Shown: positions 16,726 through 24,734 of the stretch, piece after piece
How the letters are laid out: each line of letters begins with the position of its first letter
Numbering within the stretch: position 1 is the stretch's first letter
Source of the DNA: Microvirga massiliensis
GTDB lineage: Bacteria; Pseudomonadota; Alphaproteobacteria; Rhizobiales; Beijerinckiaceae
Direction of reading: 5' to 3'
Length of the DNA stretch: 64,000 bases
Assembly (NCBI RefSeq): GCF_001006805.1
Contig: NZ_LN811357.1
Span: 225,539-289,538, forward strand
Made by a program: the position numbers and the translations under genes
The notes under the pieces: generated by a model
Database searches by the model: none
The model's input: only the letters and a program-made list of their open reading frames with translations
What the model was told of the DNA's origin: nothing

Positions 16726-17167
16726 ATGCTGAAGGACATCAATCCGATCCTGTCTCCTGAGCATCCTGCGCTCGATGGGTCAGGGCGATGAGATCATCAT
16801 TGCGGATGCCAACTTCCCCTCAGCATCCCTGGCGCAGCGTCTGATCTGCCTCATCGGCCTGACCGCCACCGCGGTTGCGGATGCCTTGCTCGCGGTCATG
16901 CCCCTCGACGACTTCGCACCGGAAGCAGCCTGGCGCATGGAAGTGGTCGGCGATCCGGAGGCCGAACAGCCGATCTTCGATGCGTTCCGCCGGATGATCG
17001 CGGATCGGGAGGGAACACGCTTTCACCTCGCCGCGCTCGAACGGTTCGCGTTCTACGAGCGTGTGCGCAGCGCTTTCGCGGCCGTCGCGACAGCGGGCCG
17101 CCGTCAAACGAGATCACAAGCGGCAACTGACGAGGCGTTATCCTCTAAGGTACTGGTGTCGGAGTGA
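16726..17167 (+). pseudogene. fucU: Frameshifted RbsD/FucU-family mutarotase (L-fucose mutarotase-like)
   Basis: FucU/RbsD proteins interconvert sugar anomers, normally ~145 residues. The family N-terminus MLKDINPILSPE is encoded from the ATG at 16726, but that frame stops at 16791. The rest continues from ~16762 in another frame: ILRSMGQGDEIIIADANFP, MPLDDFAPEAAWRMEVVGDP, LERFAFYERVRSAFAAVAT. Aligned to the family, about eight bases are missing at the junction (the LLx before ILRSMG). The C-terminus also diverges: the expected YGN-x-I-x-KKG ending is replaced by an unrelated tail, with a stop at 17165-17167. Two lesions make this a decayed gene, not one sequencing error. An internal ATG at 16775 could still give a truncated product. 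Its end overlaps the convergent hydrolase gene. Confidence 0.75.
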
Positions 17168-18368
17168 GGGACTGACCCAGCCCTCGCACCTGATCGCCAA
17201 AATTTTCGCGCGTCCGCGGATCGACAATCGCGACCGGGGCCGAGACGACAACTCCCGCGGCCCGTCCGACCGACGACGCGATGCCGGTCGTGGCTCCAAC
17301 GATCACGTCGCCCAAACCGACCCGCGAGTCGGTCAGAACCTGCCCGCCCGCGAGCTGCCTCCCGAGGATCTGGACGACCTCGGGGCTCGTCGCGAACTTG
17401 CTGTGATTCAGGCTGTCGCCCGCTTTCAGCTCGGTGAGATTGATGACCGTGATATCCGCCTGCCTCATCTCGCTGAGATAGGGTTCCGCATCGGGATCGA
17501 TGGCACCGAGCCGCACGGCATCACCCCAGACTCGGCGCGACACGGCGAGCGCGCGGTCGTCCTGCGAGACCAGGAGCGTGAAGTTCGGACGGTCTCGGCC
17601 CATGTCCCTCACGGCCTCGCGGGCGAGGTCCACGTCGACGTCGGGCGCCGCCAGGATCACGTTGCGGATCTTGGGCGCAACGCGCCCGTCGCGGATGGCC
17701 ATCTGGCGCAGGGCCTCAAGGGTCGCGACGTTGCCCATGGAATGCGCGAGGATGGAGATCTCGCCGACGGAAGGGTCGCTCGCGAGAGACTTCAGCACGC
17801 TCTCGAGTGCATTGCGCGACCAGGTGCTGCTTTCGCGGTCGTAGCCATAGGCCAGGATGCTGCCGCGGGACGGCCACGTGAAGAGCACGGGAACCACCGG
17901 CGCATGGGAATCGTGGACGATCTGGGCGAAGCGGAAGACGGCATCCTCGAAGCGGTTGTTGAAGCCGTGGATGAAGACGAGCACGCGCCGCTTCGGAGCT
18001 CTCGCGACGGCCCGATTGAACCAGGCCAGCGCCTGCTTCCGATCGATGACATCCGCCTTCAGGGCGACGAACTCGGTCGCGGGATTGCCCGGAACCCTGC
18101 TCGGCCACTGGACCTCACCGACCTGCCTCGCTGTGTCCGGCGGGATCGAGACCGTGATGTTCGCAAAGGACAGCCCCCGGCCACGATCTCCGGAGAACAT
18201 GTCAGGAGGCGAGGCCATTTCCCGCGTTGTCGCGACCAGCATGTCGACCTGGCTCGTTCCCGGAGCCTTCGCCGCCACCGGAACGAGCACGCCCTCGAGC
18301 GTGGAACATGCGCCGACGGTGAGCGCGAGGGTGAGGCAGGCGCAGAGCTTGAGGAGACCTGAGGTCAT
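17145..18368 (-). CDS. Alpha/beta hydrolase lipoprotein (DUF900/esterase-like)
   Basis: 407 residues. A lipoprotein signal peptide ends in lipobox TVGAC (Cys ~21), so the protein is probably membrane-tethered in the periplasm. An alpha/beta hydrolase core follows: oxyanion-loop region VLVFIHGFNNRFEDAV (~130), LFTWPSRG, nucleophile elbow ILAHSMGN (Ser ~212), then candidate Asp in AAPDVDVDLA and a His in SLNHSKF (~325). This order matches DUF900-family proteins, which have no well-established substrate. It starts with ATG 18366-18368 and is monocistronic. The 170 bp between it and the sugar permease gene contain nothing recognised. It overlaps the tail of the fucU pseudogene by 23 bp. Confidence 0.82.
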   Translation of the reverse strand: MTSGLLKLCACLTLALTVGACSTLEGVLVPVAAKAPGTSQVDMLVATTREMASPPDMFSGDRGRGLSFANITVSIPPDTARQVGEVQWPSRVPGNPATEFVALKADVIDRKQALAWFNRAVARAPKRRVLVFIHGFNNRFEDAVFRFAQIVHDSHAPVVPVLFTWPSRGSILAYGYDRESSTWSRNALESVLKSLASDPSVGEISILAHSMGNVATLEALRQMAIRDGRVAPKIRNVILAAPDVDVDLAREAVRDMGRDRPNFTLLVSQDDRALAVSRRVWGDAVRLGAIDPDAEPYLSEMRQADITVINLTELKAGDSLNHSKFATSPEVVQILGRQLAGGQVLTDSRVGLGDVIVGATTGIASSVGRAAGVVVSAPVAIVDPRTRENFGDQVRGLGQSLTPTPVP

Positions 18369-18538
18369 GACGGGTCCGGCCGGGATTCGGAGCGGACCTC
18401 CCTATCATGCGTTTGCGCACACGGCGATTCTCTTCGGGTGCCGCCACCGACGACCCGGCTGCGCCGATGCCCCGCGAGAGGCTCGCGCCGAAGGCGGCCC
18501 GTCCACGGACAATTGCTCATCGGGACCTTTTCGCGCGA

Positions 18539-19363
18539 TCAACCGCCCTTCACGGCGCCGGCCGTCAGCCCGGCCACAATCTGGCGTTGTGCGACGACGG
18601 TGAGCACGAGAACCGGCAAGGTCACGATCAAGGCAGCGGCGGCGAGCGGCCCCCAGCTCAACTGCTCGAAGGACAACATGTTGTAGACCGCGACCGGCAG
18701 GGTGCGGGTCTCGCGCCCGGCCAGCACGACGCCGAAGATGAAATTGTTCCAGGAGAAGATCACCGCCAGGATGAAGGCGACCGTGATGCCGGGCCGGGCA
18801 ATCGGCAACGCCACATAGCGGAATACGTCCCACCGGCTGGCGCCATCGATGACAGCAGCCTCCTCGAGCTCGATGGGCGTCGACTCGAAATAGCCGATCA
18901 TGATCCAGATGACGATCGGGACCGTGATGACGAGATGCGCGATGATCTGCGGCACCAGGGTTCCCATCAGCCCCAGCCACTGGAAGAGGAGGAAGAGGGG
19001 GATGAGATAGGACAGGCCCGGTGTCATGCGCGCGATCAGCACAACGATAGCGGACTTCGTGGCCCGCATGCGGGCGATTCCATAGCCGGCCGGAACTCCG
19101 ACCAGGAGGGCAAGTGTGGTCGCCGCGCCGGTGACGATCAGGCTGTTGACGAAGTAAAGCCCGAAGCGGTTTGACTCGAACACTCCGACATAGTTCTTCC
19201 AGGCGAAGCGTTCGGGGATGAGGATCGGCGGATAAGCCGCGTTGTCGACCTCGAACTTGAGCGAGAGCGAGATCATCCAGAGGAAGAACAGCACGGCCGG
19301 CGAGACCAGCACGAGGGCCGCGAACCACAGGCCGAGCGTATCGAGCACCTTTCGCATGCTCAT
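18539..19363 (-). CDS. CUT1-type sugar ABC transporter permease 2
   Basis: 274 residues starting at ATG 19361-19363, overlapping the TGA of permease 1 by four bases (ATGA). About six TM helices are visible (first ~10-31). The MalG-type EAA loop reads ELEEAAVIDGASRWDVFRYV near residue 170, with LPIARPGITVAFI after it. It pairs with permease 1 to form the channel for a carbohydrate captured by the binding protein at 20329. A larger overlapping frame extends upstream to 20161, but that portion is the antiparallel-frame shadow of permease 1. It is the last gene of the minus-strand operon; no ATPase (MalK/UgpC type) follows, so a shared ATPase elsewhere in the genome is likely. Confidence 0.9.
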   Translation of the reverse strand: MSMRKVLDTLGLWFAALVLVSPAVLFFLWMISLSLKFEVDNAAYPPILIPERFAWKNYVGVFESNRFGLYFVNSLIVTGAATTLALLVGVPAGYGIARMRATKSAIVVLIARMTPGLSYLIPLFLLFQWLGLMGTLVPQIIAHLVITVPIVIWIMIGYFESTPIELEEAAVIDGASRWDVFRYVALPIARPGITVAFILAVIFSWNNFIFGVVLAGRETRTLPVAVYNMLSFEQLSWGPLAAAALIVTLPVLVLTVVAQRQIVAGLTAGAVKGG

Positions 19364-20295
19364 GCCGCTTTTACGTCCGTCCACTTCGTCCGCTGGCGAA
19401 GATGAAGCATGAGGAGCGACAGCGCGATGACGAGGGCGAAGAACACCACGGCGATCGCCGAGCCGTAGCCGACGTCGTAATACGCGAAGGCGACGCTGTA
19501 CAGGTAAAGGTTGATGGTTTCCGAGGCCGTGCCGGGCCCGCCCTGCGTGATCGCGTAGATGATGTCGAAGCTCTTCAGGGCGTCGATGGTGCGGATGATC
19601 ACCGCTACCATCAGGAACGGCGCGATCATCGGCAAGGTGATGTAACGAAAACGCTGGAGCGCGTTCGCGCCGTCGAGAGCCGCGCTCTCGTAGGGTTCGG
19701 CCGGAATCGCTGCGAGGCCGCCGAGCACAATCAGCATGACGAGCGGCGTCCACTGCCAGGTCTCGACGAGCACCAGTGATGGGATCACCGTCGCCGGATG
19801 GAAAACCCAGGCTTGCGGCCCGATGCCGACGAGCGAGAGAAGGTAGTTCAAAACGCCGAGCTGCGGATGGAACATCATCGTCCAGACGAGCGCGATCGCG
19901 ACGGGCGTCGCCATCATGGGCATGACGAACAATCCGCGCAGGAAGCCTCTGAACGGCAGGCGCGCGTTGAAGACCAGGGCCGCCAGAGTGCCGAGGATCA
20001 GTGGCAGCACGACGGCCAGAAAGGTATAGACGAGCGTGTGGCCGATCGATGCGATGAAGCGCTCGTCCGTCGTCAGGCGCGCATAGTTCGCGAGGCCGAT
20101 GAAGCGGCGAGCGCCGCCCACTGTCCATTCGTGCAGGCTCATCCAGACCGTGAACGCCCACGGAAAGACGATGACCGATCCCACGACCGCGATCGCGGGG
20201 ATCACGAAGGGCCAGTAGGAGCCGAGCCGGCGTGCACCCTCGGCGGGTGCCGGCTCGGCGACCGAGCCACGATGGCGTTCAACCATGGTGCTCAT
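19360..20295 (-). CDS. CUT1-type sugar ABC transporter permease 1
   Basis: 311 residues with six predicted TM helices, the first at ~29-50. The MalF-type coupling loop reads EPYESAALDGANALQRFRYI followed by TLPMIAPFLMV near residue 205. It begins 33 bp after the binding-protein gene and overlaps permease 2 by ATGA, so all three are one transcript: binding protein, permease 1, permease 2. The divergent operon (aldolase, GntR, PfkB kinase) probably metabolises the imported sugar. The sugar cannot be named; the decayed fucU gene 2 kb away hints at deoxy-sugars, but this is weak. Confidence 0.9.
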   Translation of the reverse strand: MSTMVERHRGSVAEPAPAEGARRLGSYWPFVIPAIAVVGSVIVFPWAFTVWMSLHEWTVGGARRFIGLANYARLTTDERFIASIGHTLVYTFLAVVLPLILGTLAALVFNARLPFRGFLRGLFVMPMMATPVAIALVWTMMFHPQLGVLNYLLSLVGIGPQAWVFHPATVIPSLVLVETWQWTPLVMLIVLGGLAAIPAEPYESAALDGANALQRFRYITLPMIAPFLMVAVIIRTIDALKSFDIIYAITQGGPGTASETINLYLYSVAFAYYDVGYGSAIAVVFFALVIALSLLMLHLRQRTKWTDVKAA

Positions 20296-20328
20296 GGATG
20301 AGCACCATCGCGCCGTCCCATCCGATCA

Positions 20329-21669
20329 TCAAGCCTTTTCGCTGCGCTCGAGGATCGGCCTGAACTGTTCCGTCGCCTTCTTCATCTCGGCGGCGGGATC
20401 CCCTCCCGCGAGGAGATTGGTGAGGCCGATCCCGATGATGTCACGGAACTCGGTGACCGGCTGGACGACAGGAAGGCCGAGCTTGCTGATCTTGCCGGAT
20501 TCCACCACCGCATCGAGCCATTCCGCCGGCATCTTCACGCCCTTGCGGACTTCCGGATCGCTCAGGATGGACTGGCGGAACGGAACGCCGCCCCCGGCCT
20601 GCAGCAGACGGGCACCCATCAGTTTCGAGATCGCCCACTGGCAATAGAGGTAGGCCGCCTCCTTGTTCTTGCTCGCGGAGGTGACGCCGATGCCGTCCCC
20701 GAAGGTCGCCGAAGCGTGAGCCTTCGGCCCGCGCGGCATCACGCCGTAGCCAACCTTGCCGACGACCCGCGACTTCTCCGGATCCTCCAGCGGGGGCGCG
20801 AAGCCGACGCCGTCGAGCCACATGCCGATTTTCCCCTGCAGGAAGGCCGACTGGCATTCCGACCAGTTGAAGCCGGCGACGCCTTGCGGAGCCGCCTTGG
20901 TGAGGAGACGCTGGTAGAGCCGGGCCGCCTCGATGGCCTCCGGCGAATCCGTCATCAGATTGCCGTTGGCATCCACGGGATCGACGCCGTAGCCGAGGAG
21001 GAAACTCGTCCAGACCGGGACATTGGCGTTCTTCAGGCCGCGCGCGACGAAGCCGTAGGTGCCCGCCTTCGGGTCGGTGAGGGCTTCCGCTACCTTTACC
21101 ATGTCGTCGAAGGTCTGCGGATAGGCGAGCCCCTTCTTCGCGAAGAGATCCTTGTTCCAGTACAGCATCCAGTAATCGACCGAGAACGGCAGCGACAGCA
21201 TCTGGCCTTGCGGGTTTTTGGCGTAGAGCAGGCCGGCTTGCGAGAAATCGCTTTCGGTGAGGCTGGCATCCGTCAGTTCCGGGTTCTTCATGAACGGGCC
21301 GATATCGGCGAGCCAGCCGGCCTTCTCGAACTGACGCTTCTGTACATGGTAGCTGATGTGAATGACGTCGAAGCTCGGACTTCCGGAGTTCAACTCGATG
21401 ACGGCCTTCTGGCGCTGCTGCTGCTCCGGGATCTGCTCGGACGAGACTTCGATTCCCGTCAGATCGGTAAACTCCTTCTCGTATTTCTGCAGTGTATCGC
21501 CACGCGGACTCTTGATGAGATTCACGCCGATTTTCGTGCCGGCATATTTCTTCCAGTTCACATCGGCGAAAGCAGGCCTGATGCCGCCGAAGCCATATGC
21601 GGCAGCGGTAACAGCCGCCGTGCTCGCAAGGAATGTGCGTCGGGTGAGTGCGTTCAGCGTCTTCGCCAT
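20329..21669 (-). CDS. Family 1 sugar-binding protein, Tat-type signal
   Basis: 446 residues. The N-terminus LTRRTFLASTAAVTAAAYGF is a twin-arginine signal, cleaved probably after FADV/AFA (~35). The mature protein shows SBP_bac_1 features: FTDLTGIEVSSEQIP, SPSFDVIHISYHVQ, SLPFSVDYWMLYWNKDLFAK, AFLQGKIGMWLDGV and AAYLYCQWAIS. It exports folded and presents a sugar to permeases 19360/18539. The ATG at 21667-21669 is preceded by an AGGAAGGAACC-like purine tract. The 127 bp to the divergent aldolase gene contain a palindrome (21741-21751) likely bound by the adjacent GntR regulator. Confidence 0.9.
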   Translation of the reverse strand: MAKTLNALTRRTFLASTAAVTAAAYGFGGIRPAFADVNWKKYAGTKIGVNLIKSPRGDTLQKYEKEFTDLTGIEVSSEQIPEQQQRQKAVIELNSGSPSFDVIHISYHVQKRQFEKAGWLADIGPFMKNPELTDASLTESDFSQAGLLYAKNPQGQMLSLPFSVDYWMLYWNKDLFAKKGLAYPQTFDDMVKVAEALTDPKAGTYGFVARGLKNANVPVWTSFLLGYGVDPVDANGNLMTDSPEAIEAARLYQRLLTKAAPQGVAGFNWSECQSAFLQGKIGMWLDGVGFAPPLEDPEKSRVVGKVGYGVMPRGPKAHASATFGDGIGVTSASKNKEAAYLYCQWAISKLMGARLLQAGGGVPFRQSILSDPEVRKGVKMPAEWLDAVVESGKISKLGLPVVQPVTEFRDIIGIGLTNLLAGGDPAAEMKKATEQFRPILERSEKA

Positions 21670-21740
21670 TCTGGGTTCCTTCCTGCTTCAGGGAGCCATC
21701 TTGTTCGGGCTGCTCTCGGTGCTTGCAACGGATTAAGCAC

Positions 21741-21751
21741 CATGTAACATG
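21741..21751. promoter_or_regulatory. Candidate operator between divergent sugar operons
   Basis: CATGTAACATG is a perfect 5-bp inverted repeat around a central A, 72 bp upstream of the binding-protein start (21669) and 46 bp upstream of the aldolase start (21797). A single GntR/FCD regulator gene follows in the right-hand operon, so this is the natural candidate site for co-regulation. It is short and unverified. Confidence 0.45.
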
Positions 21752-21796
21752 TCAGTGTCAACGCGGCAGTATCGTCGATCGCACCTCTGATACGCG

Positions 21797-22696
21797 ATGG
21801 AGAATCCCTTGTCTCTCAGCTTCGGGATCAGCCCTGCACTCGTCACGCCATTTTCTCAGGGCGGAGTCGATATCCGGCGGTTGGCCGATCTTGCCAAGGA
21901 TTGCCTCGCCCGAGGCTGCCGCACGGCTACGATCTTCGGCACGACCGGCGAAGGCCCCTCCGTCGATGCCATCACACGGGACCGCGTCGCGACGGAGCTC
22001 ATCGAACTCGGCATCACGCCCGATCAGCTCGTGGAAGGTGTCATCGCCTGCTCAGTGGAGGAGGCCGCCGACAGCACGGGTCGCGCCTTGCGCCGCGGCG
22101 CCCATGCGGTCCTTCTGGCGCCGCCCTTCTATTTCCGGCCCGTTCCGGACGAGGCCGTCTTCGCCTGGTTCGCCGAGGTTTTCGGCAAGGTCGGCAGCGA
22201 TCTTCGCGGCGTGATCCTCTATCACATTCCCGGTATGACCGGGGTACCGCTGTCCCACGCCGTGATCCGCCGTCTGGTACGGGCTTTTCCGGGCGCTATC
22301 CGCGGCATCAAGGATTCCGGGTGCGATGCGGACGCGACACTCGCCCTGATTGACGCCTTTCCCGATCTCGATGTCCTCGTCGGTGACGAGAGCTATCTCG
22401 GCCAGGCCTGCGCCGCAGGCGCCGCCGGCTCGATCTGCGGCCTCGCCAACTTCATACCGGAGGCCGTGATCGCTCTGGCAGAGAACGGGCAGGACGATCC
22501 ACGCGTCGTGGAACTCGTGCGTGCGATCACGGATCATTCCGTGGTTCCGATGGTGAAGGCGCTCGTGGCGTATGTGCGCGGAGACCGTGCCTGGGCCGCC
22601 GCGAGACCGCCACTCCCTACCATCGACGAGGAGAGCACCGCCCGCGTCGCGAAGCTGCTCGAGCCTTTCGGCCCCTTGCCGAAGGCCGTTGCATGA
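21797..22696 (+). CDS. DapA/NanA-superfamily class I aldolase or dehydratase
   Basis: 299 residues, a TIM-barrel Schiff-base lyase. Motifs: FGTTGEGPSVD (the GTTGE pyruvate-carboxylate loop, ~48), catalytic Tyr in LYHIPGMTG (~148), and the Schiff-base Lys in AIRGIKDSG (~177). Family members cleave 2-keto-3-deoxy sugars or N-acetylneuraminate to pyruvate plus an aldehyde, or dehydrate keto-deoxy acids. With a sugar ABC importer in divergent orientation and a PfkB kinase downstream, a 2-keto-3-deoxy sugar acid aldolase is the most economical guess. The stop overlaps the GntR start by four bases. True lysine-pathway DapA is unlikely in this setting. Confidence 0.85.
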   Translation: MENPLSLSFGISPALVTPFSQGGVDIRRLADLAKDCLARGCRTATIFGTTGEGPSVDAITRDRVATELIELGITPDQLVEGVIACSVEEAADSTGRALRRGAHAVLLAPPFYFRPVPDEAVFAWFAEVFGKVGSDLRGVILYHIPGMTGVPLSHAVIRRLVRAFPGAIRGIKDSGCDADATLALIDAFPDLDVLVGDESYLGQACAAGAAGSICGLANFIPEAVIALAENGQDDPRVVELVRAITDHSVVPMVKALVAYVRGDRAWAAARPPLPTIDEESTARVAKLLEPFGPLPKAVA

Positions 22697-23367
22697 GCGT
22701 GAGCCGCCCGGCCCTTCGCTCCGAAATCAAGCTGCGCGAGCGGGCCTATGATGAATTCACGCATCACCTGCTCCAGAGCCGTCTCAAGCCAGGCCAGTTC
22801 GTCAGCCAGCGCGAGCTCGTTGCCCTCACGGGTTTCCCGCTCGGGGCGATCCGGGAGCTGATCCCGCGGCTGGAGACCGAAGGGCTGATCGTCACCGTGC
22901 CGCAGCGCGGATTGCAGATCCTGCCCCTGGACATCAATCTGGTCCGCAATGCCTTTCAGTTTCGCCTGATCCTGGAGCGCGAAGCGATCACCTCCTTTGC
23001 GCAGACGGCCAGCGACGCGGTGATCGAGCGGATCGAGGCGGCTCATCAGGCGATCGTCGCATCGGCGCGCGAGGGCGTGACGGACGACATCATTGCCGAA
23101 GCGCAGCAGGTCGATCGCGCGTTCCACGAGACGATCATCGACGAGCTCGACAACGACATCATTTCCAAGGCCTACAGAGTGAACTGGATCAAGGTTCGCC
23201 TCATCCGACAGAACGAAACGAGCTTGGACGAGGAGCTTGTGATCCCGGTCATGGACGAGCACCTCGCCATCATCGCCGCTTTGAAAGCGCGGAATGCATC
23301 GGCCGCTGTGAAGGCCGCGGTCGCGCATATCATGAACGCTCGCGCGCGGGCGCTCAGACTGGAGTAA
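22693..23367 (+). CDS. GntR/FCD-family transcriptional regulator
   Basis: 224 residues. The N-terminal winged helix includes LRERAYDEFTHHLLQSRL, SQRELVALTGFPLGAIREL and LETEGLIVTVPQRGLQI. The C-terminal helical FCD domain (~85-220) carries the pattern LILEREAI, DRAFHETIID (metal-ligand Asp/His) and MDEHLAIIAAL (His). It overlaps the aldolase gene by ATGA and is followed 2 bp later by the kinase, so it is embedded in the operon it probably controls. The palindrome at 21741-21751 is the proposed site. The ligand is presumably an intermediate of the sugar pathway. Confidence 0.88.
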   Translation: MSVSRPALRSEIKLRERAYDEFTHHLLQSRLKPGQFVSQRELVALTGFPLGAIRELIPRLETEGLIVTVPQRGLQILPLDINLVRNAFQFRLILEREAITSFAQTASDAVIERIEAAHQAIVASAREGVTDDIIAEAQQVDRAFHETIIDELDNDIISKAYRVNWIKVRLIRQNETSLDEELVIPVMDEHLAIIAALKARNASAAVKAAVAHIMNARARALRLE

Positions 23368-23369
23368 TC

Positions 23370-24338
23370 GTGTCGGAATCCGTCCGACCGGATCGACCGA
23401 TGCACGACAAGCCCGTGATCTGTCTCGGATGCGCCTTCTGGGACACCATCTTCAAGGTCGACCAAGTCCCGGGGCATGGCACGAAGGTGATACCCGAAAA
23501 GGCCGTGCAGGCAGCCTCGGGCATGGCGACGGCGGCAGCGGTGACGATTGCTCGGCTGGGTGGCCAGGTCGAGCTCTGGGCCCGCATCGGCGACGATCCA
23601 ACCGGCGACAGCTTTCTGCACGACCTCTCGAAAGAGTCCGTGCGCGTCGATCGTATCCGCCGGATCCGCGGCGCGCGTACGGCATTCTCGACCATTCTGG
23701 TCGATCGCACCGGGGAGCGGCTGGTGGTGCCCTATACCGACCCGACGCTCGACAGCGACCCGAGCTGGCTGCCTCTGCCCGCGATCGCGGATGCCGGCGC
23801 TGTCCTTGTCGACATGCGCTGGGTCGAGGGCGCGCGGGCCGTGCTGTCGGAAGCCCGGCGTCATGGCGTTCCCACGATCGTCGACGCCGATATTGCTCCG
23901 CTCGAGGTATTGCGTGAGCTGATCTCAATGGCGGATCACGTTCTGTTTTCGGAGCCGGCTCTGCTGTCCCTGGCAGGTTCGGCATCGCCGCGACAGGCCT
24001 TGCTGGAGCTCGCATCGAAGCTCAGCGCGGATGTCGTCGGCGTGACCGTCGGAAAGGATGGTGCGCTGATTTGGGAGCGCGGGACATCAGAGGGCCTCGT
24101 GCGCGCGTTCCCCTCCCCGCCCGTCCGCGCCGTCGACACCCTGAATGCCGGCGATATCTGGCACGGCACCTACGCCTATGGCCTCGTGAACGGCTGGGGG
24201 CTCATGCGCTCGGTGCAAATGGCGAATGTCGCAGCGGCGATGAAGTGCGAACATTTTGGCGGTCGGCTGGGTGCGCCCCGGTTGGAGGATTTGCTCGCGC
24301 GAAGCCGGTCGTGCGCGCTCGAGCCGGTCTTTGTGTGA
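23370..24338 (+). CDS. PfkB-family (ribokinase-like) carbohydrate kinase
   Basis: 322 residues. The ribokinase fold is shown by GCAFWDTIFKVDQVPGHGTK near the start, the ASGMATAAAVTIARLGG substrate loop (~45-60), WARIGDDPTGD (~72) and the catalytic/anion-hole motif DTLNAGDIWHGTYAYG (~255), where the base Asp is kept and the usual TGAGD reads LNAGD. It phosphorylates a sugar or keto-sugar with ATP. The GTG at 23370 has GGAG 5 nt upstream; an ATG at 23401 is possible. It is the third gene of the aldolase-GntR-kinase operon. Similarity of layout to sulfofructose or keto-deoxy-gluconate kinases is noted but does not fix the substrate. Confidence 0.85.
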   Translation: MSESVRPDRPMHDKPVICLGCAFWDTIFKVDQVPGHGTKVIPEKAVQAASGMATAAAVTIARLGGQVELWARIGDDPTGDSFLHDLSKESVRVDRIRRIRGARTAFSTILVDRTGERLVVPYTDPTLDSDPSWLPLPAIADAGAVLVDMRWVEGARAVLSEARRHGVPTIVDADIAPLEVLRELISMADHVLFSEPALLSLAGSASPRQALLELASKLSADVVGVTVGKDGALIWERGTSEGLVRAFPSPPVRAVDTLNAGDIWHGTYAYGLVNGWGLMRSVQMANVAAAMKCEHFGGRLGAPRLEDLLARSRSCALEPVFV

Positions 24339-24352
24339 TCAGGCAGGTGACC

Positions 24353-24423
24353 CGTTGTTGCGAGCTGCGGGCGAGGCGAACCATCCGTCGACGGGTAGAT
24401 TGCTTCACTGCGTTCGCAATGAC
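24353..24423. repeat. Dispersed palindromic repeat, copy 3
   Basis: CGTTGTTGCGAGCTGCGGGCG, then a centre CCGTCGACGGGTAGATTGCT, then TCACTGCGTTCGCAATGACG. The right half is nearly identical to copy 1 at 4415-4493. It lies 15 bp after the kinase stop. Confidence 0.75.
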
Positions 24424-24485
24424 GAAGAGGATTTGAGGGCGGGAGGTGCAGGGCCGGAAACGGAAAAAACGCCGGACCCACTGCC

Positions 24486-24612
24486 GGCCTTGCGAGCCGT
24501 AGACGTGATGCACTGCCCTTTCCGCCGCACTTCCGTCGTTGCGAGCCGCAGGCGAAGCAATCTACCCCTCGACGGGCGGGCTCCTGGATTGCTTCACTGC
24601 GTTCGCAAGGAC
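24486..24612. repeat. Dispersed palindromic repeat, copy 4 with leading half-unit
   Basis: A half-unit GCCTTGCGAGCCGTAGACG precedes the full palindrome from ~24535: CGTTGCGAGCCGCAGGCG, AAGCAATC, centre CCCTCGACGGGCGGG, GGATTGCTTCACTGCGTTCG, CAAGGACG. The 24339-24734 gap contains these repeats and no gene. Confidence 0.75.
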
Positions 24613-24734
24613 GGTGAGGACGTGAAGCCGCGAAGAGCCCTACCGGAAACGGAAGAACGCCGCGCGTACCGCATCACGACAAGCCAAGCGAGTGCGTGTC
24701 CTTCACAGTCGGCTTTCTCCGTCTCTCGCCGCGA

